Shown here piece after piece: positions 8,237-18,349 of a stretch of 64,000 bases of DNA (the stretch's first letter is position 1; every line of letters starts with the position of its first letter). Source of the stretch: Methylorubrum populi (lineage in GTDB: Bacteria; Pseudomonadota; Alphaproteobacteria; Rhizobiales; Beijerinckiaceae); the NCBI GenBank assembly GCA_036946625.1, contig JAQIIU010000002.1:1626001-1690000 (forward strand), in the 5' to 3' direction. The notes under the pieces are model-generated. The model saw only the letters and a list, made by a program, of their open reading frames with translations, made no database searches and was not told the origin of the DNA. Made by a program: the position numbers and the translations under genes.

Positions 8237-9589
8237 TCACCCCCGCGTCGCGGCATCGACATGGATGTCGCGCCCCCGCGTCTCCGGCAGCAGCCCGGCG
8301 GCGACCGTGCCGATCAGGCTGAAGGCGGCGAGGTAGTAGGCCGGGGCCATCCGGTCGCCGGTCGCGGCGATGAGCCAGTTCACGAGGTAGTTCGTGCTGC
8401 CGCCGAAGATCGAGACCGCGAGGGCGTAGACGATGGAGAGCCCGGCGCTGCGCACCGCCCGCGGCAGCGATTCGGGGATGCCGACGATGATCGCCGCCGC
8501 GTTGATCGAGGACAGGGCCGAGAGCAGGAAGGTGACGGCGTAGACGCTGAGGGCGCTCGGGGCGCGCAGCATCCACAGGAAGGCCGGCACGGCGAGCACG
8601 AGGATCAGCGCGCGCGGCCAGATCATCACCGGTTTGCGTCCGAACCGGTCGGCGAGCCAGCCGCCGAGCAGGGGGAAGGCCACCGAGGCGAGGCCGAGCG
8701 CGATCGGCACGGCGTTGGCCGCCATCTCCGAGAGGCCGAGCGTCGCCCCGGCATAGACCGGCATGTTGGTGCCGACGGCGTTCGAGACGGTCGAGGCGGC
8801 GATGACGAGGAAGGTGAGGCCGAGCATCCGCCCGTGCCGGCGCAGCAGCCGGCCCAGCACCGCGCCGGTCGAGGACGCGGCGGCGGGGTCGAGGCCCTCG
8901 CCCGCCGTCTCCGGCAGGTGGCTGCGGATCACGAGGCCGACGGGCACGACGAGGAGGCCGAGGCCGAACATCAGCCGCCAGCCCCAATCGGCCATGGCCG
9001 CATCGCCCAGAACCAGCGTCAGCCCGGTGGCGGCGAGGCCGGCGACCAGGGCGGCGCAGCCCTGGCTGGCGATCTGCCAGCTCGCGACGAAGCCGCGGTG
9101 GCGGGCCGGGGCCGCCTCGATCAGGAAGGCGGTGGAGGGCCCGACCTCGCCGCCGAGCGCCAGCCCCTGGATCAGCCGCCCGGCGATGACGACGACCTGC
9201 GCCCAGCCCCCGAGCACCGCCGTGCCGGGGCAGGCCGCCAGCATCAGCATGCCGACGGCCATCAGGGCGATGGTGACGAGCATGGCGGGCTTGCGCCCGG
9301 CCCGGTCGGCGAAGGCGCCGATCACGACGCCGCCGACCGGGCGCATCACGTAGCCGATCCCGAACAGGGCCAGCGAGGCGAGCAGGCTGTCGGTCGCGCT
9401 GTCCGAGGGGAAGAAGGCGGCGCCGATCGACTTGGCGAAGAAGGCGTAGATCGTGAAGTCGTAGAATTCCAGCGCGTTGCCGAGGACGACGGCGCCGACC
9501 GCCTTCCGGTCGAGGCGGGCCGGCGCCGCATGCCCTGTGTCGTGCGCTGTGTCATGCGCTGTGTCATGCGCGGGATCGTGGAAGGTCAT
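8237..9589 (-). CDS. MFS transporter, metabolite:H+ symporter (MHS) type
   Basis: A 450-residue, 12-helix major facilitator. The opening helix carries [18 protein letters not shown], typical of the MHS subfamily (ProP/ShiA/citrate-like). The loop between helices 2 and 3 has [13 protein letters not shown], and the second half repeats it as [14 protein letters not shown]. Transport of an organic acid or compatible solute with protons is likely; the substrate is not determinable. ATG 9589 starts an N-terminus with a short AHDT tandem repeat encoded by direct repeats; the open frame beyond (to 9853) is rejected as a shadow. The gene is divergent from the dienelactone hydrolase gene. Confidence 0.88.
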   Translation of the reverse strand: MTFHDPAHDTAHDTAHDTGHAAPARLDRKAVGAVVLGNALEFYDFTIYAFFAKSIGAAFFPSDSATDSLLASLALFGIGYVMRPVGGVVIGAFADRAGRKPAMLVTIALMAVGMLMLAACPGTAVLGGWAQVVVIAGRLIQGLALGGEVGPSTAFLIEAAPARHRGFVASWQIASQGCAALVAGLAATGLTLVLGDAAMADWGWRLMFGLGLLVVPVGLVIRSHLPETAGEGLDPAAASSTGAVLGRLLRRHGRMLGLTFLVIAASTVSNAVGTNMPVYAGATLGLSEMAANAVPIALGLASVAFPLLGGWLADRFGRKPVMIWPRALILVLAVPAFLWMLRAPSALSVYAVTFLLSALSSINAAAIIVGIPESLPRAVRSAGLSIVYALAVSIFGGSTNYLVNWLIAATGDRMAPAYYLAAFSLIGTVAAGLLPETRGRDIHVDAATRG

Positions 9590-9716
9590 TCGTGTCCTTG
9601 CGTGGCCAAGGCACCGGGCAAGGCACCGGGCGCGGTTCGAGGCGGGGCGGCCTCGCGCCGGTTCCCGCGGACCGGCGGTGCAGGTAGAAGGAATCGAACC
9701 CGGGAGGAAGGGCGCC

Positions 9717-10592
9717 ATGCAGGAAGAACCCCGACACGTTTGCGCGAGCGCGGGCGCCCAGCCCGGCCGCCGCGCCTTCCTGAAGACGAGCCTCGGAGCC
9801 GGGTTCGCCCTCGCGGTCCAGCCGGTCGCGGCGGCGACGATCACGACGCCCACGGACGGGCTGACGGCGGACGAGGTGAAGGTGCCCTCGCTCGGCGTCG
9901 AGATCCCGGCCTACCGGGCGATGCCGGCCACGGGCGGCCCCTTCCCGGCGATGCTGGTCGTGCAGGAGATCTTCGGCGTCCACGAGCACATCCGCGACGT
10001 CTGCCGGCGGCTGGCCAAGCTCGGCTACTACGCCATCGCACCCGACCTGTTCGCCCGCCAGGGCGACGCCTCCACCGCCGACATCCCGACGATCCGCACG
10101 CAGATCGTGCCGAAGGTGCCGGACGCGCAGGTGATGAGCGACCTCGACGCGACGGTCGCCTTCGCGGGCCGGAGCGGCAGCGCCGATACCGGGCGGCTCG
10201 GCATCACCGGCTTCTGCTGGGGCGGGCGGATCGTCTGGCTCTACGCGGCGCAGTCCCCGGCGCTGAAGGCGGGCGTCGCCTTCTACGGCATCCTCGGCGG
10301 CGCGGCCGCGCCGGTCTCGGATTTGAAGCCGCGCAACCCGGTCGACGTCGCCGCCGCCCTGAAGGCGCCGGTGCTCGGGCTCTACGGCGGCAAGGACGAC
10401 ACCATTCCCGCCCCGATCGTCGCCGAGATGCAGGAGAGGCTGAAGGCGGCGGGCAGCCCCTCGCGGATCGAGGTCTACCCGGACACGCCGCACGGTTTCT
10501 TCGCCGATTACCGCCCGACCTACCGCGAGGCCGCGGCGGCGGACGCCTGGGCCAAGCTGCGGGCGTGGTTCCGCGAGCACGGGGTCGCCTGA
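9717..10592 (+). CDS. Dienelactone hydrolase family protein with Tat-type signal
   Basis: A 291-residue alpha/beta hydrolase. The N-terminus carries [17 protein letters not shown], a twin-arginine signal, so a folded periplasmic enzyme is predicted. The mature part shows [20 protein letters not shown], the nucleophile elbow GFCWGG with Cys167, GGKDDTIP supplying the Asp, and PDTPHGFF supplying the His, giving the C-D-H triad of dienelactone hydrolases. Such enzymes open carboxymethylene-butenolide-type lactones or act as esterases; the real substrate is unknown. The ATG at 9717 is the only start that gives the Tat signal cleanly. Confidence 0.9.
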   Translation: MQEEPRHVCASAGAQPGRRAFLKTSLGAGFALAVQPVAAATITTPTDGLTADEVKVPSLGVEIPAYRAMPATGGPFPAMLVVQEIFGVHEHIRDVCRRLAKLGYYAIAPDLFARQGDASTADIPTIRTQIVPKVPDAQVMSDLDATVAFAGRSGSADTGRLGITGFCWGGRIVWLYAAQSPALKAGVAFYGILGGAAAPVSDLKPRNPVDVAAALKAPVLGLYGGKDDTIPAPIVAEMQERLKAAGSPSRIEVYPDTPHGFFADYRPTYREAAAADAWAKLRAWFREHGVA

Positions 10593-10912
10593 GCCGTCCC
10601 GGGTCAGGCCGCGTCCCGACGAACCGTGCCATCAGCGCCGCGGCGAGACACAGGGAGCCGGCGGGCACGAAGGCGGAGAAATCCTCGCCGGCGTCGGTCG
10701 CGCCGACAAGCGAACCCGCAACCTACGACCGGCCTCGGCGCCCCATCACGGATGGATTCCGGGTTCCGCTCGCGGCCCCGGAACGACGGCCGCGAGGGAC
10801 TGGGGAGAGGCGCTGAAAGAACGTCGGTTCGCGTCCGGCGCCCTGTCGTCCGCGCCGCCGGTTTCGGGGCTGACGCCGCGCACGATCGTGCTATGGGCGT
10901 GCCGTCCCGGCG
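10593..10912. other. Intergenic region upstream of rlmH
   Basis: No convincing gene. It contains an imperfect hairpin near 10750-10785 (ATTCCGGGTTCC ... GGCCCCGGAACGAC) similar in form to one at about 37763-37800. The rsfS gene often found before rlmH in other bacteria is not here. Confidence 0.5.
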
Positions 10913-11443
10913 ATGCTTCGCCCGCTCTCGAACCACCGCCCGCCCTTGCGTCTCCTCGTCGTCGCCATCGGCCGCCTGAAGAACGGGCCGGAGCGGGATC
11001 TCGCCGTCCGCTACCGCGAGCGCGCCGTCGCGCTCGGCCGGGGCCTCAGCATCACGGCCTGCGACCTTGCCGAGATCCCCGAATCCCGGGCGCGCCGCGC
11101 TCCCGACCGCGTGGCGGAAGAGGCCGAGGCGATCCTGGCGCTCGTGCCGGCGGATGCCGCGGTGATCGCCTGCGACGAGCGCGGGCGCTCCGACTGGCCG
11201 AGCGAGCGCATCGCCGCCCGGGTCGGAGCGTGGCGCGACGCGGGGCGCAGCGCCCTCGTCCTCGTCGTCGGCGGGGCGGACGGGCTTCACGAGCGCGTGC
11301 GGGCCCGCGCCGACCATATTCTCGCCTTCGGAGCGGCGACACTGCCGCACGGTCTGGTGCGCGTGCTCGCCCTCGAGCAGGCCTACCGGGCCCTGACCAT
11401 CCTGGCCGGTCACCCCTATCACCGGGGCGATCCCGAGGCATGA
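10913..11443 (+). CDS. rlmH: 23S rRNA (pseudouridine-1915-N3)-methyltransferase RlmH
   Basis: A 176-residue SPOUT methyltransferase that methylates pseudouridine 1915 in helix 69 of 23S rRNA on assembled ribosomes. Visible signatures are LRLLVVAIGRLKNGPE at the start, ACDERGRSDWPSERIA, the SAM-knot segment LVVGGADGLHERVR, and LPHGLVRVLALEQAYRA followed by HPYHRGD. It is slightly longer than the usual ~155 residues because of a 10-residue leader from ATG 10913. It overlaps the EnvC-like gene by four bases (ATGA), indicating translational coupling and a common operon. Confidence 0.95.
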   Translation: MLRPLSNHRPPLRLLVVAIGRLKNGPERDLAVRYRERAVALGRGLSITACDLAEIPESRARRAPDRVAEEAEAILALVPADAAVIACDERGRSDWPSERIAARVGAWRDAGRSALVLVVGGADGLHERVRARADHILAFGAATLPHGLVRVLALEQAYRALTILAGHPYHRGDPEA

Positions 11444-12828
11444 GACGAGCGGTGACGGCTCACCCACGGCGCGCGCCCCTCCCGACCGCCCTGCTGACGG
11501 CCCTCGCCGTCGCGGGCGTCGTCGGCGCGCCGGTGCGTGCGCAGCAGGGCACGCCCGATCCGGAGGCGATGCGGCGCACGCAGGAGGAGCGCGACCGGCG
11601 CGCCCAGAGCCTCGGGCAGATCGAGGAGGCGCTCGCGGCGAGCGCCGGCAACCGCGCCGCGCTCGAAGCCGAGATCGCCGCGATCGGCTCGGACCGGACC
11701 AAGCTCAGCGCCGCCCTGCTCGATGCCGGGCGCCAGGCCCGGGCGACCGAGGATCGGCTGAACCGGCTGGAGGAGCGCCTGCGCGCGCTGACCGACAGCG
11801 ACGCGGCGATCCGCAAGTCGCTGATCGCGCGCCGGGCGGTGATCGCCGAGATCCTGGCCGCGCTCCAGCGCATGGGCCGGCGCCCGCCCCCCGCGGTGCT
11901 GGTGCGGCCCGAGGACGTGCTCGCGGCGATCCGCACCTCGATGCTGCTCGGCGCCGTGGTGCCGGAACTGCGCGGCGAGGCGGACACGCTGGCGGGCGAC
12001 CTCGCCGAACTGGTGCGCGTGCGCGGACTGATCGCCGCCGACCGCGAGGCCCTCAGGAAGGATCTCACCGGCTGGGCCGCCGAGCGCCAGCGCCTCGACG
12101 CCCTGATCGCGGCCCGCCGCAGCCGGCAGGCGGAGGTGGAATCCAGCCTCACCGCCGAGCGCCAGAAGAGCGCCGAACTCGGCAGCCAGGCCAAGTCGCT
12201 GAAGGATCTCGTCGACCGGATGGAGGGCGAGTTGTCGAGCGCCCGCCGCGCCGCCGACGAGGCCCGGGCCGCCGCGGAGCGGGAGCAGCGGGCGGTCCAG
12301 GAAAAGTTCGCGGCGGCCGGCGCCCGCGATCCGGCCCGGCTCGCGCCCAAGGTGAGGTTCGCCGAGGCCCGCGGCGAGCTGCCCAGGCCGGCGAGCGGCA
12401 CCCTCGCGCGCGGCTTCAACCAGCCCGACGGCCAGGGCGGCACCACCCGCGGCATCTCGCTGCGGACGCGGGCCAAGGCCGTCGTGTCCTCTCCGGCGGA
12501 CGGCTGGGTCTCGTTCGCCGGGCCCTTCCGGTCCTACGGCCGTCTCTTGATCATCAATGCGGGCGACGGCTACTATCTCTTGCTCGCGGGGATGGATCGG
12601 ATCAACGTCGAGGTCGGCCAGTTCGTGCTGGCGGGCGAACCGGTGGCCGTGATGGGCGAGGGCAGCGGCATCCCGGCAAGCACGCCGCCGAACGGGGCGC
12701 AGGCTGCGTCACAGAGGGACGATGATCGCGCCGATCCCGTCCTGTACGTCGAGTTCAGGAAAGACGGCGGCTCCATCGATCCGGAGCCCTGGTGGGCGAG
12801 AAGTTCCAGCGAGAAGGTTCGCGGATAA
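11440..12828 (+). CDS. EnvC-like murein hydrolase activator (degenerate M23/LytM domain)
   Basis: A 462-residue exported protein. The signal peptide (TALLTALAVAGVVGAPVRA) ends near residue 35. A long coiled coil follows (about residues 45-305), and then a C-terminal LytM/M23-like domain (about 325-455, with RPASGTLARGFNQPDGQGG and YGRLLIINAGDGYYLLLAG). The HxH zinc motif of active M23 peptidases is not recognisable, as in EnvC, which activates amidases rather than cutting peptidoglycan itself. It starts in the last codons of rlmH and its stop overlaps the ctpA start (TAATG), so three genes are tightly coupled. Confidence 0.88.
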   Translation: MRRAVTAHPRRAPLPTALLTALAVAGVVGAPVRAQQGTPDPEAMRRTQEERDRRAQSLGQIEEALAASAGNRAALEAEIAAIGSDRTKLSAALLDAGRQARATEDRLNRLEERLRALTDSDAAIRKSLIARRAVIAEILAALQRMGRRPPPAVLVRPEDVLAAIRTSMLLGAVVPELRGEADTLAGDLAELVRVRGLIAADREALRKDLTGWAAERQRLDALIAARRSRQAEVESSLTAERQKSAELGSQAKSLKDLVDRMEGELSSARRAADEARAAAEREQRAVQEKFAAAGARDPARLAPKVRFAEARGELPRPASGTLARGFNQPDGQGGTTRGISLRTRAKAVVSSPADGWVSFAGPFRSYGRLLIINAGDGYYLLLAGMDRINVEVGQFVLAGEPVAVMGEGSGIPASTPPNGAQAASQRDDDRADPVLYVEFRKDGGSIDPEPWWARSSSEKVRG

Positions 12829-14150
12829 TGCGCAAAGTGTCCCTCGTGTTGCTCGGCGCGGCCCTCGGCATCGGCGCCTCGGCCCTGTCGACCCAGACCC
12901 AGCTCCTGTCCGGTACGAGCGCCATCGCGGCCTCGGCCGAGACCTACCGCCAGTTGAGCCTGTTCGGCGACGTGTTCGAGAAGGTGCGCACCGACTACGT
13001 CGAGAAGCCCGACGAGTCGAAGCTGATCGAGGCGGCCGTCAACGGCATGCTGACCTCGCTCGACCCGCATTCGAGCTACATGGACGCGAAGGCGTTTCGC
13101 GACATGCAGACGACGACGCGCGGCGAGTTCGGCGGCCTCGGCATCGAGGTCACCATGGAGGACGGCCTGATCAAGGTGGTCTCGCCGATCGACGACACGC
13201 CCGCCTCCAAGGCCGGCCTGCTCGCCAACGACATCATCACCCAGATCGACGACGATCAGGTCCAGGGTCTGACCCTGAATCAGGCCGTCGACAAGATGCG
13301 CGGGCCCGTGAACTCCACGGTGAAGCTGAAGATCTCCCGCAAGGAGTCGAAGGACCCGATCGACGTCTCGCTGACCCGCGACATCATCAAGATCCGCCCC
13401 GTGCGCTCGAAGGTCGAGAGCAACGACGTCGGCTACGTGCGCCTGACCCAGTTCAACGAGCAGACCTTCGACGGCCTCAAGACGGCGATCGAGAAGCTCC
13501 AGACCGACATCGGCGCCGACAAGCTCAAGGGCTACGTCCTCGATCTGCGCAACAACCCGGGCGGCCTGCTCGACCAGGCGGTGATGGTCTCCGACGCCTT
13601 CCTCGACCGGGGCGAGATCGTCTCGACCCGCGGCCGCAACCCGGACGAGACGCAGCGCTTCTCCGCCAAGGCCGGCGACCTCGCCAAGGGCAAGCCGATC
13701 GTCGTGCTGGTGAACGGCGGCGCGGCCTCGGCCTCCGAGATCGTGGCCGGCGCCCTTCAGGATCACAAGCGCGCGACGATCATGGGCACGCGCTCCTTCG
13801 GCAAGGGCTCGGTGCAGTCGATCATCCCGCTCGGCGGCCAGGGCGCCCTGCGCCTCACCACCGCGCGCTACTACACGCCGTCCGGCCGCTCGATCCAGGC
13901 CAAGGGCATCGAGCCGGATCAGGAGGTGCTGCAGGAGGTGCCCGACGATCTGAAGGGCAAGGACGAGACCAAGGGCGAGGCCGGCCTGAAGGGGCACTTG
14001 AAGCAGAAGGATGTCGAGGAGCGCGGCGGTTCCTCGGCCTACATCCCGCCGGACCCGGCCAAGGACAAGCAGCTCATCGCGGCGGTCGACTTCCTGCACG
14101 GCATCCAGAAGGGTGCGGCCAACGTGACGAAGCCCGCCACGCAGAACTGA
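12828..14150 (+). CDS. ctpA: Carboxy-terminal processing protease (S41 family)
   Basis: A 440-residue periplasmic protease. An uncleaved or cleaved N-terminal hydrophobic segment (about residues 5-20) precedes a PDZ domain (about 95-180, containing GGLGIEVTMEDGLIKVVSPI) and the S41 core. The catalytic pair is visible: Ser301 in GGAASASEI and Lys326 in SFGKGSVQ, spaced 25 residues apart as in E. coli Tsp. The C-terminus has a Lys/Glu-rich stretch. CtpA enzymes trim or degrade envelope proteins, and in several proteobacteria control peptidoglycan hydrolases, which fits the EnvC-like neighbour whose stop codon overlaps this start. Confidence 0.95.
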   Translation: MRKVSLVLLGAALGIGASALSTQTQLLSGTSAIAASAETYRQLSLFGDVFEKVRTDYVEKPDESKLIEAAVNGMLTSLDPHSSYMDAKAFRDMQTTTRGEFGGLGIEVTMEDGLIKVVSPIDDTPASKAGLLANDIITQIDDDQVQGLTLNQAVDKMRGPVNSTVKLKISRKESKDPIDVSLTRDIIKIRPVRSKVESNDVGYVRLTQFNEQTFDGLKTAIEKLQTDIGADKLKGYVLDLRNNPGGLLDQAVMVSDAFLDRGEIVSTRGRNPDETQRFSAKAGDLAKGKPIVVLVNGGAASASEIVAGALQDHKRATIMGTRSFGKGSVQSIIPLGGQGALRLTTARYYTPSGRSIQAKGIEPDQEVLQEVPDDLKGKDETKGEAGLKGHLKQKDVEERGGSSAYIPPDPAKDKQLIAAVDFLHGIQKGAANVTKPATQN

Positions 14151-14302
14151 TCGTCCCGCCCGCGGTGGACAACCGCCGCGCGGTTAGCGAAAGATTAACC
14201 ATGACGGCCCGCAATACCGGCTCAGACCGGGTTTGCGGGCCGTCTCTCGTCGAAGGCCCGCCTCCGGTCGTCCGATCATGCGCCAGCGGGGCGGGACGGC
14301 GG

Positions 14303-15508
14303 GTGAGCGACGCGGCCGACGACATCCTGACGAAGCCCCTCGGTGTCGGGGGCAAGGCGGTCCGCGCACGCTTCGCCCTGCGCCCGACGCCGGGCGCGGC
14401 GGCCGGCGCCGTCTCGCTGGCGCTCGCCCTCCTCGCCGCCGGCGTCGCGCTCACCGGCGATCCCCGCGGCGGCGAGCCCCGCGCGAGCGCGACGATCGAG
14501 ATCCGCGAGCCCGCCGCGCCCGCTCCGCGCGTGGCCGAGGCTGCGCCGCCGACCCTTCCGGGCCCGTCGCAATCGGCGCGGGAGGTCGAGCAGGCCTCCG
14601 GCGTCAGCGTGGTCCGCCCCGACGGCTCGACCGCGCCCGACGCGCCGGTCATCATCCGCGTGCCGAACGCGACCCAGGTCAAGCTCAACCCGGCGCCCGA
14701 CCCGCGCCTGACCGAGCGCGGGCGCCACGGCCCCCTGCCCCGCATCGGCGAGGGCCGGCTGCGGCCGCTCGACGTCTACGCCCGGCCGGAGGAGCCCGGC
14801 ACCAGCCCGCGCATCGCCGTGCTGGTCTCGGGGCTCGGGATCGGCGAGGCCGCCACCCTGGGCGCCATCGCCCGGCTTCCCGCCGCGATCAGCCTCGCGC
14901 TCTCGCCCTACGGCGGCGATCTGGAGAAGACCGCCGCACGCGCCCGCGAGGCCGGCCACGAGATCCTGCTCCAGTTGCCGATGGAGCCGTTCGACTATCC
15001 CGACAGCGATCCCGGACCGCAGACCCTGCTCGCCGCCGCGCGGCCCGGGGAGAACCTCGACCGCACCGCCTGGGCGATGAGCCGGTTTCCCGGCTTCGTC
15101 GGCGTGGTGAACTTCATGGGCGCCAAGCTGATGAGCGAGGCCGCCGCCCTGGAGCCGGTCCTGAAGGAACTCTCCGCCCGCGGGCTCGGCTTCGTGGACG
15201 ACGGAAGCTTTCCCGGCACGCCGTTCGCGGGGGTGGCGGCCAGGACCAAGCTGCCGGCCGCCCGCGCCGGGATCGTGGTCGATGCGGTCCCCCGGCCCGA
15301 CGCCATCGACGCGGAACTCGCCCGCCTGGAGACGCTGGCGCGGCAGAAGGGTTTCGCGCTCGCCTCCGCCGGCGCCTCGCCGCTGACCATCGACCGTCTG
15401 TCCCGCTGGTCGCGGGATCTGGAGGCGCGCGGCGTGCGGCTGGTGCCGGTCTCCGCCTCCCTCCGGCAGGCGGGCGGCGTGGCGAAGCTGTCGAGCGCCG
15501 CGCCCTAA
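14303..15508 (+). CDS. Divergent polysaccharide deacetylase family protein
   Basis: A 401-residue membrane-anchored protein from a GTG start at 14303, whose N-terminus (SDAADDILTKPLGV) resembles family members. A hydrophobic segment (about residues 35-55) is followed by a Pro/Ala-rich linker. The divergent deacetylase domain (about 165-395) has RIAVLVSGLGIGE, LLQLPMEPFDYP, MSRFPGFVGVVNFMGAKLM and GLGFVDDGS. An upstream ATG at 14201 is possible. The fold resembles NodB carbohydrate esterases, but substrate and activity are unproven. In related genomes it sits between ctpA and rppH; here a chemoreceptor gene separates it from rppH. Confidence 0.85.
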   Translation: MSDAADDILTKPLGVGGKAVRARFALRPTPGAAAGAVSLALALLAAGVALTGDPRGGEPRASATIEIREPAAPAPRVAEAAPPTLPGPSQSAREVEQASGVSVVRPDGSTAPDAPVIIRVPNATQVKLNPAPDPRLTERGRHGPLPRIGEGRLRPLDVYARPEEPGTSPRIAVLVSGLGIGEAATLGAIARLPAAISLALSPYGGDLEKTAARAREAGHEILLQLPMEPFDYPDSDPGPQTLLAAARPGENLDRTAWAMSRFPGFVGVVNFMGAKLMSEAAALEPVLKELSARGLGFVDDGSFPGTPFAGVAARTKLPAARAGIVVDAVPRPDAIDAELARLETLARQKGFALASAGASPLTIDRLSRWSRDLEARGVRLVPVSASLRQAGGVAKLSSAAP

Positions 15509-15893
15509 CGCATCGTCTTTTCCGACAAGCCGGCAACCACCTTTCGGAACCGCCCCAGAAGAACGATGTTCGATATCGGCCGGGCCTTTCCAGTGTTCCG
15601 CGCGGACAACTGCGTCCGGCATCGGCCAGGGAGCCGAGTGGAGACAGCGCCTCCAACGATGCTTCGATGACGATCGCTTCCCCACATGACAGAACCAAAA
15701 CTTACACATGCAATATCTGTAACGGCGAGTACTATCTAATAATACCGACGGCTCCAACGAACCGCGAAGAGTCCAATCCGGAGTGCGACAAACGAATCCG
15801 TTCAACAGTTGGCGATCCGGTAACTGTTTAACCGGCAGGATCGTTCCGCCCGCAGAGCCGATCCGGGCATGAGGTTCCTGCCCGGAGTTTTTC
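15509..15893. other. AT-richer intergenic region before the chemoreceptor gene
   Basis: GC content drops noticeably around 15690-15800. This fits promoter DNA for the chemoreceptor gene or the edge of an insertion. A 54-codon ORF (15667-15831) with a CNIC motif is present but lacks other support. The stretch GTAACTGTTTAACC near the 3' end is AT-rich, but I cannot assign a promoter. Confidence 0.4.
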
Positions 15894-17582
15894 GTGTCGC
15901 TCCAATCCCTTCCCATCCGCAGCAAGCTGGTCGCGTCCTTCGCGGTGCTGACGCTCTTCCTCGTCGGCCTCGGGACACTCGGACATTTCAGTACCCAGGC
16001 CATGCGGGAGCAGGCGCTCGACATCGAGCGCAACTGGCTCCCCAGCATGCGCCTGCTCGGCGAGATCGACACGGCGGCGGCGCGGATGAACGGCGTGATG
16101 CTGCGGCACAGCCAAGCCACCGACCCGCAGATGGTGGCGGCCATGGAGCGGGACTTCGAGCGCTTCGGCAAGCTCGTGGCCGACAGGCGCGCGGCCTACG
16201 AGCCGCTGATCGCCTCCCCCGAGGAGCGGGCGCTCTACGAGACCTATCTGCGCGAGAACGCCGTGTTCGAGGCCGAGCGCAGGGTCGTGATGGACCTCTC
16301 GCGCCAGGGCCGGAAGGCCGAGGCCTTCACCTACTACGAGTCCAACGGCCTCGCCCCGCGCCGGGCGATGTCGGCCGCCCTGGAGAAGCTGATCGCCTTC
16401 AACAACGAGGGCGCCGCCCACGCGATGGAAACGGGCGAGTCGGTGTTCCGGTGGGCCCGCAACCTCGGCTTCGCGGTGACCGCCCTCGGGCTCGTTTTCT
16501 CGATCCTGCTGGCCCTGCTGATCATCCGCGGCGTGACCCGCGGCATCGCCTCGGTGGTCGCGCCGATGCAGGCGCTGGCCGCGGGCGATCTCTCCGTCGC
16601 GATCCCGCATCGGGGCCGGCGGACCGAGATCGGGTCGATCGCCGATGCGGTGCAGATCTTCAAGGACGGCCTGATCCGGATGCGCGGCCTGGAAGAGGAG
16701 AGCGCGCTGGCACGCGCCGGGGCCGAGGCCCAGCGCAAGGCGGCGATGCACGAGACGGCCGACGGCTTCGAGCACGCGGTCGGCGGCGTCGTCAGCCTCG
16801 TCTCGGCCGCCGCGAGTCAGTTGCAGGCCTCGGCGCAGGGCATGACCGCCGCCGCGACCCGCACCGCCGGCCAGTCGGTCAGCGTGGCGGCGGCGGCGGA
16901 GGAAGCCGCCGCCAACGTCAACACCGTCGCGGCGGCGGCCGAGGAACTCGGCGCCTCGGTGCAGGAGATCGGGCGGCAGGTCGGCGGCTCGTCGATGCTC
17001 GCCCAGGCCGCGGTCGGCGAGGCGGCGCGGACGGCCGCCCATGTGCGGGAACTGAGCGCGGCGGTCGCCAAGATCGGCGACGTGGTGACGATGATCACCA
17101 CCATCGCCGGGCAGACCAATCTCCTGGCGCTGAACGCCACCATCGAGGCGGCCCGCGCCGGCGAGGCCGGACGGGGCTTCGCGGTGGTCGCGTCCGAGGT
17201 CAAGGAACTCGCCAACCAGACGGCCCGGGCGACCGAGGAGATCTCTGCTCAGATCGGCCGCATCCAGGACACCACCGGCCATGCCGTCACGGCCATCGGC
17301 AGCATCACCGGACGGATCGAGGAGATCAGCGCGGTGGCCGCCTCCATCGCGGCGGCGGTGGAGCAGCAGGGCGCGGCCACGCAGGAGATCGTGCGCAACG
17401 TCTCCCAGGCGGCGATGGGCGCGGGCGAGGTGACGAGCAACATCGCGGGCGTGGCCCAGGCCGCCGAGGAATCGGGCGCCAATGCCGCCCAGGTGCTCGC
17501 CGCCTCCTCGGAGCTGTCGCGCCAATCCGCGCATCTGAGCGGCGAGGTCGGCCGCTTCCTGGCGCGCGTGCGCGCCGCGTAA
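15894..17582 (+). CDS. Methyl-accepting chemotaxis protein (4HB-HAMP-MCP)
   Basis: A 562-residue transmembrane chemoreceptor. TM1 (about residues 12-33, [19 protein letters not shown]), a periplasmic four-helix-bundle sensor (about 34-180), TM2 (about 186-210), a HAMP domain (about 210-265) and the signalling domain are in order. The highly conserved tip [20 protein letters not shown] lies near residue 400-420, followed by [18 protein letters not shown]. No C-terminal CheR-tethering pentapeptide is seen. The ligand is unknown. It begins with GTG (15894) and splits an otherwise conserved gene block between the deacetylase and rppH. Confidence 0.95.
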   Translation: MSLQSLPIRSKLVASFAVLTLFLVGLGTLGHFSTQAMREQALDIERNWLPSMRLLGEIDTAAARMNGVMLRHSQATDPQMVAAMERDFERFGKLVADRRAAYEPLIASPEERALYETYLRENAVFEAERRVVMDLSRQGRKAEAFTYYESNGLAPRRAMSAALEKLIAFNNEGAAHAMETGESVFRWARNLGFAVTALGLVFSILLALLIIRGVTRGIASVVAPMQALAAGDLSVAIPHRGRRTEIGSIADAVQIFKDGLIRMRGLEEESALARAGAEAQRKAAMHETADGFEHAVGGVVSLVSAAASQLQASAQGMTAAATRTAGQSVSVAAAAEEAAANVNTVAAAAEELGASVQEIGRQVGGSSMLAQAAVGEAARTAAHVRELSAAVAKIGDVVTMITTIAGQTNLLALNATIEAARAGEAGRGFAVVASEVKELANQTARATEEISAQIGRIQDTTGHAVTAIGSITGRIEEISAVAASIAAAVEQQGAATQEIVRNVSQAAMGAGEVTSNIAGVAQAAEESGANAAQVLAASSELSRQSAHLSGEVGRFLARVRAA

Positions 17583-17605
17583 GGATCGCACGGCGGGCGG
17601 GGACG

Positions 17606-17642
17606 GGCGCGGGGGGCCGCCGGGGCGGCGCCCGCGCCTTTT
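17606..17642 (+). terminator. Probable rho-independent terminator after the chemoreceptor gene
   Basis: GGCGCGGG (17606-17613) pairs with CCCGCGCC (17631-17638), with further GC pairing possible in the loop, and is followed by TTTT (17639-17642). It lies 24 bases after the stop. Confidence 0.55.
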
Positions 17643-17734
17643 CATGGACGCGTCGGAGCCGTGCGGTCGGTGCAGGTCGGCGTTGCCCGCATCGGTTCGG
17701 CCTCCTATGGTCGCGCCGCCAGCACGAGCCCGCG

Positions 17735-18319
17735 ATGACCCGCCCCAGCGACGACCTCCTGCGCCTGCCCGAGGGCAGCCCGCTGCCCTACCGCCCCTGC
17801 GTGGGCGTCGCCCTGTTCGGCCGCGACGGCCGCGTCTTCATCGGGCGGCGCAGGCGCGAGGCGGGTCCCGAGCACGTCGACGGCGATCGGGCCTGGCAGA
17901 TGCCGCAGGGCGGGATCGACGCCGACGAGGCCCCCCTCGACGCGGCCCTGCGCGAACTCCACGAGGAGACCAACGTGCCCGCCGAGGCGGTGACGCTGCT
18001 GGGCGAGACCCGCGACTGGCTCGCCTACGACCTGCCGCCGGAGATCATGAAGCAGGCCTGGAAGGGCCGCTACCGCGGCCAGCGCCAGAAATGGTTCGCC
18101 TTCGGCCTCACCGGCAGCGAGGCGGCGATCGACGTGGACGCCCCCGGCGGCGGCCGGCACAAGCCCGAGTTCGACGCGTGGCGCTGGGAACGGCTGGAGG
18201 CGCTGCCCGACCTCATCATCCCCTTCAAGCGCCCGGTCTACGAGGGCGTGGTCGCGGCCTTCTCGGGGCTGTCCGGCTGGCACGGGGCGACCGGCGAACC
18301 GGCGCGGGATCCGGCATGA
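17735..18319 (+). CDS. rppH: RNA pyrophosphohydrolase RppH (Nudix)
   Basis: A 194-residue Nudix hydrolase that removes pyrophosphate from the 5' end of mRNA and so starts decay. The Nudix box is complete: [20 protein letters not shown], followed by TNV. Other family marks are [44 protein letters not shown] and [20 protein letters not shown]. Length is a little above the ~160-170 usual because of a C-terminal tail. ATG 17735 is the first start that begins at the domain. DUF2939 follows 30 bp later on the same strand. Confidence 0.95.
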   Translation: MTRPSDDLLRLPEGSPLPYRPCVGVALFGRDGRVFIGRRRREAGPEHVDGDRAWQMPQGGIDADEAPLDAALRELHEETNVPAEAVTLLGETRDWLAYDLPPEIMKQAWKGRYRGQRQKWFAFGLTGSEAAIDVDAPGGGRHKPEFDAWRWERLEALPDLIIPFKRPVYEGVVAAFSGLSGWHGATGEPARDPA

Positions 18320-18349
18320 CGCGCCCGCGGCTGACCCGCGGCTGATCCG

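Noticed and set aside
7300..8262. 320-codon minus-strand frame over the DUF2268 gene and the following gap
   Set aside because: No family signature; antisense to a gene with a clear metalloprotease motif.
9673..9705. GAATCGAACCCGGGAGG, resembling a tRNA T-arm on the minus strand
   Set aside because: The flanking arms needed for a T stem, anticodon arm and acceptor stem do not pair; it is a chance match in the leader of the dienelactone hydrolase gene.
9590..9853. N-terminal extension of the MFS gene
   Set aside because: It overlaps the divergent hydrolase gene and its signal peptide. The helix-1 motif lies close behind the ATG at 9589.
8210..10816. 868-codon plus-strand frame
   Set aside because: It is antisense to the MFS gene and out of frame with the hydrolase gene, and has shadow composition without any domain.
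16334..16738. Minus-strand frame inside the MCP gene
   Set aside because: Shadow of the chemoreceptor; no start context or domain.
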